A stretch of DNA of 60,000 nt, taken from Tubulanus polymorphus (lineage: Eukaryota; Nemertea; Palaeonemertea; Tubulaniformes; Tubulanidae). The position numbers were made by a program, and so were the translations under genes. Where the stretch lies: assembly GCF_964204645.1 (NCBI RefSeq), contig NC_134026.1, positions 18,310,650-18,370,649 of the forward strand, in the 5' to 3' direction. Positions 13,401-25,400 of this stretch are shown in pieces (the first letter of the stretch is position 1; each line of letters opens with the position of its first letter). Below the pieces are notes generated by a model. The model ran no database searches. It saw nothing but the letters and a program-made list of their open reading frames with translations, and was not told where the DNA came from.

Positions 13401-16400
13401 TGAAATTGTGTAGTTCGTCTAGACGTTTCAGGTCAGCAGAATGATTTATTTGATCATTAGATCATGCATTTCCTTCCTTTCAGAGTGAGCATTTTCCATT
13501 CCTTGGTATTAATACAACTAACAGTCAGATGAGTGAAATGCGTTACCGTACGACATTTTACACAGCTATAGGGCGTCTGCTGATGGTTGATTTAGGAGAA
13601 GATGAAGAGAAATTCGAACAATTCATGATGCCATTAACTAGTAAGTATCATCTTCATTGATGAATGATGTAGGATTTTTATCATTACATGTATTTCTTTT
13701 AATTGCAAAGTTGCCCATAGGTATGGTTATGTTGTTCAAATGATACATGGCCTTGTATGTATAAATTGTCTGTCATTTATTCTCATTGAATGACACTGCT
13801 AAGTAGTGTTTTCAAAGGATAGCTGCCAACAGAAATTACCATTAGATTGCCTTGGTTTCTCTAGAATTGTATTATTTAAAGCAAAATGGTAATTGAATCA
13901 ATGTCACTTTGGTGAGGAAGAATGTAATCTAAAGGGGCAGTCCTAATCTATTTGTCAAACTAGTCCTCGTACATTCATTTGTTCCCCATACATGCCATCC
14001 TCAGTTATATGGATGCCCCTTTTAAGGTTACAGTCTAACCTTGAATTGTGATCATAAAGCATCAATTTCAAAAACAATTTATTTTCCTAGACATAATTGC
14101 AAAACCTTATTGATAGTGTACAACTTCTATGATGTTCTAGGTGCATTTGAAGCTGTTGGCCAGCTTTTATCTAGTGCTGATACTCCAATATTCCGTGCAG
14201 AAGAAGCAAAGGTAATTAATTGAAAATGACATATTTCATGCCGCTTGTATTGTCACGTTCATGTTATGATGGTATGGTGTATATTTTTTTTAGAGATCAT
14301 TGATCGGACTTGCCAGAGATTTACGCGGGGTCGCATTTGCTTTCAACACTAAGACGAGTTACATGATGCTGTTCGACTGGATGTATCCTTTTCACTCTTA
14401 TTTGCAATGTTGTAGAGACTGCTTTTGAAATATGATGGCTGCCTACATAACTGGTAATCTTGCTATGATTTGTCACATAGTAAGTAAGTCGATGATTTAT
14501 TTAAGATCTTCGATTTCCTCGATTCTGGACTCTGTATATGGTCAAAAATTTTCCGTGAAATATTTACTGTACCAATGCTGCCAGCATAAGGCAAATTTTA
14601 CTGCATATTCAGTATAGGAATTTGATGGATGAAGCCTTGATAGTAGCTTATTTGATATACTTGTATTATTTAGATATTCAATCAACCAAAATCTGAATGA
14701 ACCTTTTCAGTGTCAGGTTGAATGCGAGAATTCACTGCATCTTCATATACACGTATTTGTATCACTTTTGGTAAAGAAAAGCAATATCGTGAAGGTATGC
14801 TGATATGCACAATGGCTTTATGGATGACGCATTCATTACTTGGGGGGATTGAGCTCAGATAATATTGGCTGGCTGAATTGCATAATAGTACACTTTGCTT
14901 TTGAGATGGGCTCTTCCTTGAACCTTATTGCGGTATGGAAAAATAGTCCTGCCCTTATCACGCTCATGAATGCATAGTTTTGCGGTACGTTATTGTCCGT
15001 ATGCGGTAGATTGGGAACTGAACTGTGAGGTAATAGTGTACATGTTATTGTCTCGGTGCTATCAAATGGCTATTAATCTTTTAACCAATCCCAGATATCC
15101 TACATATACTCCTATACTGCTACGAGCCATCGAATTGTGGTACTGTGATCCGTCAGTTACCACGCCCGTATTAAAACTGATGGCTGAAGTAGCTCAAAAT
15201 CGTTCGACGCGATTGCAGTTCGACGTAGCTTCACCTAATGGGATTCTACTCTTCCGCGAGATCAGTCAAATGATTACTGCTTATGGTAAGTAAAGGGAGT
15301 ACTGGCACTCCACGAAGATTGCGTCGCTATACAGCTGGATTTACATACATTGTGTTCACATTGTGGAGATTATTTCAATCAAAATTGAACTTAATATATT
15401 TTTCAATCAGATACATGATAGTAGAAAATCAAAAAGATACAAGATTGACTTAGGCCCCCTAACCAATTTTTCATTAACGATTGAAAGTTGGTTTTATTAA
15501 GGCCCGGCATCATGATGTTGGGGGCCTAGAGTGATCGCCCTGTCCATCTGGCTATCCCTCCATTTTTTGTTTCCGGATGATAATTAATTTTATTCTGTAG
15601 TACATTACTATAAAAATGAAAGATTTTACTGAAGGTCCTACTGTTGATTACTGATTAATTTGAACATTTTCTTTCATATTTCAATGAAATGTTACTGAAA
15701 TAAATTCTATTTGTTACTGATAGCACTTGTAAGAAGTTGGCAGCCCTGATGTATCAGTGAGATCCTCACAGAATTCTCGCTTGCCACAGAAGCTCTGCCA
15801 TCCCATTGTTACAATCATGAACTCTTTAAGCCAACAGTATGGGGCAATACTTCCTCTCACTTTAAAGAGTTACAGGCTGTTAGTTTGAAACTTTTCATGG
15901 ATCTTTGTTTGTAGGATCTAGAATACTTACTCTGGGTGACATTCCAAAGGATCAGGTTTACCAGCTGAAATTGAAAGGCGTGTCGATATGTTTTTCGATG
16001 TTGAAAGCAGCTCTTTGTGGGAACTATGTGAATTTCGGTGGTTTCCGTCTGTATGGTGACAAAGCGCTCGACGATGCATTGGAAATGTTTGTCAAATTAC
16101 TTCTGTCCATATCTCAGAATGATTTACTGGTAAGATTATATCTTAAGATTAGATCATGACAGCTTATTTAGAATGACTTCATCCTAGGCCCAGGTCCTAT
16201 GATTGTGTTTAAGCACCCTTTATGTAGCTCCTAGAAAAAAAGTATATCATTGCCTTATATATTATGTGTATCGTGCCCATCGATTGCACGATACTATTTG
16301 ATAGAATAATGATAAGTAGAATCATTGTTATGATAACATCTGAGTTGTTTGACCATTATTTTTATCCAGTCGAAGAGACATGATTCTGAACTACTGAAAT

Positions 16401-19400
16401 TCACCTGGATGTCTAACTTTTCTATATTCAATGCCATTCAATGAAGAATTTTTGGCAATCCTTCAAGACAGTGTAAAATGGATTAAAAATCGTTGTTTCA
16501 GTTCAGCTGCCCATCTGTATTGGTCATTTAGATACATATACCGGTACATTTATCTGGTACCAGTAGGTACTACCATAACTAACTAAGCTAGGCTACCCAA
16601 CGTCCTCTCAAGCAGAGTTGAAATAGACATTAGTCTTCTTCAAAGTATTTGATATGAATATCTGAATACTAGACAACACCGATATCTTAGCTCTTTTAAA
16701 ATGATCAGTTCAAAGTTCGATTGATTCTACTACAGAAATACGAAACCACCAAGCAAGCTTTCAGTACAACCATGTCAGCAAGCCCATTTTTTGAATTTCT
16801 TTCTTGTTTATTTTTCTTGCACAGGAATATCCAAAACTGAGCCAAACATATTACAGTTTATTAGATTGTCTCGCACAAGACCATATGACATTCATCAGTA
16901 ATTTAGAACTACAAGTATTTCTCTACATTCTATCTACAATATCCGAAGGTTTGACTGCTCTTGGTAAGTTACAATGGGTATACATCATTTATCCAGGTCA
17001 TTCACAAAATCATCAATGTCATAAATTCTGTTGTTTGTAGTTAGGTACTTGCATTATCATTGATTCATACTAGATCTGACGTGTAACTTTGGTACTGAAT
17101 AAAAAGTCCCACACTAAAAATGAAAAGTAATTCACTACGTTTATCAGACTGAAACCACAATATTTTTGCTGTTGACTAATGACCATCATCATCATGATAG
17201 TATTTTACAGCCATCATTGTGATGATGTCTTAGTCAGCAGCCAAAACATTGAGGTTTAAGTCTTAACATAAAGAATTATTTTTGACTGTCGGACCTTTTA
17301 TTTACTTGATTTCGTATTGTATTTCGTGTAGAATTTTCTCCGCCAATGTGTAAGTATAGTTAACATCTCATGCGTTCTACAGAATAAAGTGACATGGCTT
17401 CGCGAACTTCAGTTGATATAATCCCCCGGATACCAGGCTGCTGTTTTTGCACTGGGATGATGGACTTTGAGAATGGCTTTTTCCGTGTGTTCACAAAATC
17501 ATGATTTATTATTATCATTATTACTTTTATCAATGTAGTCTGGAGTTTGAAGGGTTAATGGATAGGGTGTCGAGATACAATACCGTAAACAACTATTCCA
17601 TCTATCTAGTTTCTATGTTGATGGTAGGGAAGGCGGCATTCTCTCTTACAGGGATCTGAACATAATGATATTGAGAATCTGCTAACAGTATAGAAGCCTG
17701 CCATAATATAGCCGTTTCATAGCTATTGACAAAAACAAACCAATCAGGAGAAACTTGCCAGCATTTGTGCCTAATTTGACTCATGATAAGCACTGAAACA
17801 CCTGCATTGAATGGTCTCTCACATGGATAAACAATGCTCATTTTAGGTGTCTACGGCCTCCTCCTTCCCTTGTCAAGGATGGCTTCGGCTGTTGTAGGAA
17901 CTGATGTAATCCCCTGATTTAATCCTTTCCTACAGTATACAGTCACAACGACTGTATCGCTATTTCCAGTAAACTCACCAGCTATTCACAGAGAGTACAC
18001 TAAGGTGCTTTCCTCTAACAACTAACCGCAAATTAATGGTAGGTGGTATTAAGGTCGAAGTATTGCAATTTCATCAAAGTAAAAAATTGATAATTTAATG
18101 AGGAAAATGGGGTATACTAAACAGCTTGATATGGCCTTAGTCATGAAAGTTGATAAAGCAAGAATGATTTATTTGAATGTATTTTTTTCAAAGGTTAGAA
18201 TTAGATAAGACACGACAAGCTTGTAGTCAAAAGGCATCTTTTGATAACGCGAAAACAGCCACACTGATGGTTTGATATGGCAGCGGCTCATGCTTTTAGT
18301 AGAATCTTAATGACAATATGGTTCAACTCCAGTAAGGCAGGGTTGGATGAGGGGAGTCCTCAATGATATTTTTTCACACATACATATCCATTCCATCGAT
18401 CTCTTATTATTTGGTAGCAGGTGTCGTATTTTTTCTAGGGAATATTGAGTTGTGACGATTCCTGTTCACCTGTGTTCACTCTTTTTTTCCTGGAGATGAG
18501 ACTATAATAGACTGCTTGCTATGACAACAACACAATATTGCGTAGAATAATGTTTCGCTTCCAGTTGTCGAGAGTTGGATCAATTGAACTGAAATAACTC
18601 AGTCGGTTTTTATGGCCCATTCGCTTACTCAGAATTCTAAATCTGTACTGTTTATAATGTCCCCTGTTGCCACTTCTGGTTGAGCAAAATTCTGAAATAC
18701 CTATGGCTTAAGTCTTCATTAACTACTGTACTGTACTAATCAAGTCCCATCTGTCAATTCCCGTCCAAGTATTCACTTTTCAAAGGTTAGAAATTGCGTC
18801 TTATGCAAAATGAGGTATCCCATCAGATAACGTAACCAACAGTTGGTCTTATACAGCCATGGATTTCTTTGAATAAACTTTGAAGAAGAGATTGACTTTT
18901 TTGACTTGATAGCATGTATTTGGTAAACATGTTAGTCGATTAATAATTGGTTCCAAAACAGGTCAATAACAACAATTTGGATGCTAGGTGATAAAATACA
19001 TTGTCAATTCCAGAAAAATTTCGGGGTCAACTATGACAGGAGTAACACTTTCAGACACTTTCAAATCTTTGAGTAAGAGGGTCCAGAAAATACCCCCAAT
19101 TACAACATATGTTTTTTATGTGGTGATATTTTTTACGGTGTCAAAAGGTAGCTAGATAATGGTAGAATTAGAAGAACATAACTATGAAAACGATATATTT
19201 TCATCAACAGTTTGTCAGTTTCTCGATGCTTATTGGAGAGAAAATGAATGATCGCATGTTTGTTGCTAGGAATAGTGTTTTTGGAAGTGTTCTTTTTTGA
19301 GTGAATTCTCAAAGTGTGTTTGTTGTCAATGTTGATCTTCTTAAGTCATTTATGTGAGTGTGTGCCAGTACCGTCACTATAAGCCGCGACCACACGACAA

Positions 19401-22400
19401 CTAGTTAGACCGGTCTGAAACACTGTTGTTCAAACATGATTCAAAACATGGAAGTAAAACGGATGATGATTGCGACATACGAATACGAATATTTGATACA
19501 CTCCAAACATTTCCATGGTATGGGAGGAAAATACAGTACTCAAAATCAATTACGTAAACGGTAATAAAAGCATTTAAAACTTAATAAATTGCAGAGGTTG
19601 CAACATCTACCGTAGAGATTCAGAATTACGATTTTGACCAGACCTGGTACCAGTTTCTGTCCACACACATTGATTTAGAAAGGTCAAAAATTTGGACCGG
19701 ACCTGGTTCGCTCTTTTAGACCGTGCCAAATTAGACTGGTCTACACTAGATTGGTTCGATTTGAAACGGTATTTTTGCCCATTTGAAAGCTTGGTCGGGT
19801 CTACATTGGACTTGACTAAATTTAGACTGGTCTAAATTTCGTCGTGCGAACGCAGCTATTGTAATAGTGATCAACTATTTTTCCTGCAGGTTGTAGAATT
19901 GTATCATTGCTAATAAGATTCATATTCTAAAAACCCACTATGTACAAATTAAAATAATTTTAAAATCGAGAATTTATTTATTCAAAACAATCTAAAATAT
20001 AAGAACACAATGTATCGATCTCACCCTAGAGATCATCGTCAGGTGTGAGATATTGACTAAAAACAGGAGTATATATACAGAGGAAAACAGGTTAGTTGAG
20101 TAAATTGGTGAATGAGTAAGTAATAAGTGTTTGGCAAGGCAAATGGCTTTTCTCCGCACAATTCTCTTCTTTCTAAGTATATTACTTCATGCCTTGCCAA
20201 ACACTTATTACTTACTCATTTTTTTGAATGTTTGAATTTCTTTCATTTTTAATCGTGAAGGTTTCACTTCCGCATCTGGATAGAACACCAATCGCTTCCA
20301 TGAACTGGCTAAGACTATGGCCCTGGTTTCTAGGCAACATGGTCTTGTCACATGAATCTAATTTTTGTGGAAAAATTGTGAATACCAACCAGAGATTTGA
20401 CTCGCCATACAAAGTATCCAGGGATGAAAATCTTCCGTGGAGTCACGGATTTCCTCGGTTGAAAAGAATGAGTTTTTATCATTCTTGAGATTGATGTAGA
20501 TCCGTTGAGATAATGATGGGGGGTTAGGTCTTGGGGAAAAGTTGAGAGATCGTATAAAACCCGTGCTACGATCTCTGAAATCTTTTTTTACAACATCATT
20601 GCGAAACACCGCCGTTGTCTAGAACCACTGTACAGATCAGTAATATCAAAAATTAATAAAGTCCTCTTTATGTATTTTTGATAATATATATACATGTAAT
20701 AACGCTGCGCAGGAAATCTATATTTAGAATCTGAGGTCGCGCGCTTCAATTCATCCAACAAAGCATAGCCTATGTGCTCAATAAAAGTAGTGAATGTTTT
20801 AATCCTTTTCATGTACTCAAGGCATAAACAACAAACAATCAACCGCGTGGCAGCAGTCTTATTTTGTCATTGGAAAATGGGCATCAGACGTGCCAAAAAC
20901 TCCTTGAAATTTCAAAATTTAATAGAAATAGAAGGTTTACAGGTGACTCCCACTTTCAGTTCAGCCTGAGCTCCATGGTAAGGCAGAACTTAGGAATGGT
21001 CATCGACTTGAAAAAAAGGCATGGGATTATACCGTCCTCTTGAAGGGTTAGGCGCTCCTACCCTTCCCTGAGTTGATGTTTCATTCCAGTGATATGACCT
21101 GGGAATGAATCTGGCTAATGTAGAACAGTTGGGGGGCTGGGAATATCACAATTTTTCAAATAGAATTTGTCTTCTCTAGCTTCTTCTTACCAGTACAGGT
21201 TATTCCCTTCCCTCCCCTTTCTGGTCAAGCTGGTAAGATATAATGATATGCTGAAAAGGTGTTGCAAGGTACAACTAATGCTGATCTGTATGACGCATGG
21301 TTTAATGTACCTATTTTTTTCCTGATGTACATGTATGTCTCTCTGTCTTTGATGCCTCTCAATGATTTAACTGAAGTTGTAAAATAGTGCTTGAATAAGA
21401 AAATTGCTTTGCGAAAATGGAAATGTTTGCAACTTGCGTTGACATTTTATCCTCTCTTATCTCAGTAGTTACCTCTGGTAAGCAGCTTTAACCCATTCAT
21501 GCCATTTTTGGTTCGAAGAATGAGAACCTAAGCTATGGTCAAGTTGCAGTCATGAAGTCACGTGACAGGATCGGAAGATTTCTTTTTCAGATTGAGTGAT
21601 ACGCCCCAATGAAATAGGTCCACATACGTAATTCGCTTGTCTTAAGAATATTAAAATTATCATGATAAATATATTCAAATATTCTGAATTATATCAATTT
21701 TTTAAATCATGCGTAATGAACGCCGATTTAGCGGTTAAAACAAATCATTACATCTACTTGCGCATAAATACACCATCAATGCTGAGTCTGTTAAAGCGCC
21801 AGTACCCGTACGTACAGCCATACACACGTTGACGCCAACACGCTTCCACTTCAAAAGTTAAGAACAAAATTTTAGAAATATTTGTTATGCGATTTACACC
21901 AAATAAACCTTTAAAGTAAGGTATTTAGCATTGGATATTATGCCGAAAATTCCAGATTGATACACTACATAGTTTTTCAAGTAAGCGCATTTTTAGTGTT
22001 AACTAATTATGTTGATTGACAGGCAGGCTCAGCTGTGCGCCTCGATTGATGACGTCAGATATAAACAATAACATTACCACGTGTGCAATGCAAACGGAAA
22101 ACAAATTGAATTTTTTTAAACAAACTTCTCTAATGGAATATCAATTTCTTTTCATAATTTGCCTTTCTTTTATGTAATACATAATTTATACATCAGACTT
22201 TGCTTCGAACCTCAGAACTTCAAAGTCCTCTTGTCTATAACGGTAATGATGAATTTGTATCATTTCTTCCCATATTCATCTTCAAGCATACCTCCGATTT
22301 AGGTGTTAAATTGTTTGTGTCAATGTTTACGATCTCTTTTTTTTCAAATTTGTTTCCCTTCTTGATGCATCTTCTACACATGATGGAAATGATATTTTTT

Positions 22401-25400
22401 CGGAGTTGGGTAGTCAGTGTATGTTGTCCGGGTAAGAGCTGGCCATTCTCCCTTGGCTAGACTGCCATTGCAGGAAACCCTGCTTGATTAGCCCTGGTAC
22501 ACATGTACTTGAGTTCCTTAGCTGCAAGAAAATGTGCCACAGCAATCAGATGGCCTGTTGCATAATCATTAAGCCAATTCATGGATAAATAGAATAACCA
22601 GGTACACATGCCAGCCGAGGGAGGATGGAGCTGGTAGACTGGTGGTAGCTGCAGATTGCACACCGATCATGGCTATTGGATCTGAACCAAATTTTTCAGG
22701 AACGTTTCTCGTTTATGTTTTAAAGCGGAAAAATATGCATAGAATGAAATGTAACACTTGGTATGACTGGTATGATGATAAAGTTTTTTCTGTTAGATTT
22801 AGAAAATTGTCGAGCTGTGGCTTAGTTCATGTAGTAAAGCAAAATCAACTTAATATACCTTAGATTTGAAGTGACATGTATTTTGATTGCATATTTTATT
22901 CATTCATCAATGTCAATGGTTAAGTGACACTAGTCATCCTTAACTGTCGCAAATGCCACAAAGTTAAACTTACTTTTTGTCCTGTTAGTCAAGACTAGCC
23001 ATGGTTGTTTTCATTTTTTTGCTTTGAAAACATTTGATGTTATTAAAGATAATCTTCCAATGGTGACCTATAGTCACCAAATGTGTAAGATTTGTGGACC
23101 TGTTGTTCATTATTTACAACATCATTGCAAAACACCACTGAGTGCCACTCATTATTGATCTTTTCTTTTATATTTAGATACAATGGTATGTGCTGGTTGC
23201 TGTGCTACACTGGACAATATAATCACTTATCTATTTAATAAACTGACTAAAAAACATAAGAAACCGCATCCAAATGCTGTGCAAGATAGTGAAGCTTTCC
23301 TTCGTATTCTAGAATTACATCCTGATATATTGAGAGGGGTAAGCTAAATGTAATATGGAATATTTCAGGTTCTATGAATACATGCTATTATTTATTTGTG
23401 GTTTATTGAATGCCAGTACATGTACTTGAAATGCGTATCAACTAAGAGAGAGAGAGGCGCAGTGGCCGAGTGGTTTAAAACGCACTGGTCTTGTCAATCC
23501 AGGGTTTATGGGTTCAAACGCTGGTGGCGTCAGAGTTTCTAGGTCGAAGGTTCTCTGCCCCATTGGGAAAAGTAAACATGGAATCCACTTTTAATGCCCT
23601 GCGTGGTGCTTAGAAGGTTGAGGGTGTTCAGTTAATGCCTGACAAATGTGTTATTTTCAATTTTCATCTAGCTGTTAATCTCTGAATCCTACATCTAATC
23701 ATTAGACATTAAGATTTAATGAACTCGGTTTAATCTCTAGGATTTGTATTCCACCCAATTTTCATTCATCTTTTGAATATTGTAAAAATTATCGATAGAT
23801 TTTAATTGAAATTCAGTTTTTGATGCTGCAGACCTGGCTCTTGGTAGTCAATTCAGTATTACAGCCAGTGGCCAGGTTCAGCTCGGGTAACCTCCTTGCT
23901 ATCTGACTACGACTTGGAAGCAACTCAGGGTTTACCGCTCAAAATCCAGTTGCTTCCTAATCATTGTCTACTGATTAGTAGCCCTGCCCTTCTGTGTAAG
24001 CGACCAAAATTTTGTTTTTCGGTCTGTACCACTTAATTGTTCCTACACAAAGCTATAGCTGCCTTTATTAAACTGTTTTGATATTTGTTATCATGCTACC
24101 GTTATGCATGTAACATAATTAGTGAATTGAGTGTATTATTTAACCTACTTAAAAATGTCAAATCCCACTTGCTTGAATTAATATGTTGTTACATTCGACG
24201 TTTCGAAATGAAACAGTTTCTCTGAATTGTTCTTCTATTGTTACAGATGTTGTCCACCGTATTGAACATAATAATGTTTGAAGATTGTCGCAACCAGTGG
24301 TCAATGTCGAGACCACTGTTAGGGCTTATACTTCTAAATGAAGAGGTTTGTAAAAAACTAATTAACCTCTAATGGAAATCTGCACCTTGGTCGAATGCAG
24401 GAAAATCGAGATAGATGGCTACCTCACAAGGTGTTATCATCAAATTCCCCTACAGATTTGTTTACAACATATTCGCTTAAAGCCATCACACGCCTTTATC
24501 TGAGTATGAAGGTATCTTCCCTGCCACAAACGATTCAGATTGAGGTTCAATAATAAATACCGCGGGACGAACACTTTTTGTCGATCTTAAAATAGGGATT
24601 GACCCTGTTATTTATTAAAATAGAACACTTAATGCCGGCATGGATGCCAGGTTATCATGCCCTAGATCTAGAATTTCCTTTCCCAATGCTTGGGTGACAT
24701 TAATATATCATGTTTATATTGAAACCTAACAACAAGTCGACCAATCAGCAATCGCGTTACAAAATGCATGCGTAACTATGCATTCAAATAGCATTTACTT
24801 CCACATTCAAAAAGCTGGTTTATATTGAATTTCAATTTACAGGATGATAGAAATAGATCAGTTGTTGGCATCAATCAAACATGCCAAAAGACAATATTGT
24901 TTCGGGTTTAGAAATATGCTAATTTCTATCTGGGTTTAGCTGGGCGACAGGTATGCACATTCAATACAATTCAGGCTAAATCATTGAACAGAAAAATTAA
25001 ATTCATTTCCAGCATGAATGAAAATCTTACATTTAGACTAATTGACCCAAAGTCTGTAGTCCTACCAACCACAGTATCTGTACATTAACTTGCAGATGTA
25101 AAGCATCAACCGCTTAACACCGTACTAGAGTATAATCTACCGATACTTGTTTTGTTAATTGTTTTGGTGTATGTGATAGCAAGACAAATTTTATCACTCA
25201 ATTATACAATAATAGAGAAGGACAAGCACATGTTGGCTGCGGCCGAATAGGGATCCTGTGCCCTTGTGGAAAACTAACATTGTTAATAATGAAGCCATGT
25301 AGCCATGAAGCCATAAAGACCATGTAGAATGATTACACAATCTTATGTCTTACGTTATTTTCAGTACTTCGATGAACTGCGACAATCAATCATCAGTAGT

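Larger units (their letters stand above)
12087..14293 (+). other. XPO7 introns 10 to 13 (visible numbering)
   Basis: Apart from exons 11 to 13 the sequence is AT-rich intron. The open frames at 12107-12434 and 13114-13365 do not match the gene and look like chance. No repeat was recognised with confidence. Confidence 0.5.
16964..23177 (+). other. XPO7 intron 17, repeat-rich, 6.2 kb
   Basis: This intron holds a MITE (19.38 kb), a Penelope-like remnant (19.96 kb) and a perfect hairpin (20.11 kb), each listed. Open frames at 20212-20969 and 22200-22863 have no matching partner sequence, repeat the low-complexity background and are not convincing genes. A TGACGTCA motif occurs near 22048. The rest shows nothing recognisable. 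Confidence 0.5.

Noticed and set aside
20228-20969. A cluster of overlapping 65-86 codon frames on both strands
   Set aside because: They overlap one another, have no shared splice pattern or known motif, and lie in a repeat-filled intron.
23457-23530. A functional tRNA gene
   Set aside because: Pol III boxes are good but the acceptor and anticodon stems do not pair, and a SINE body follows.
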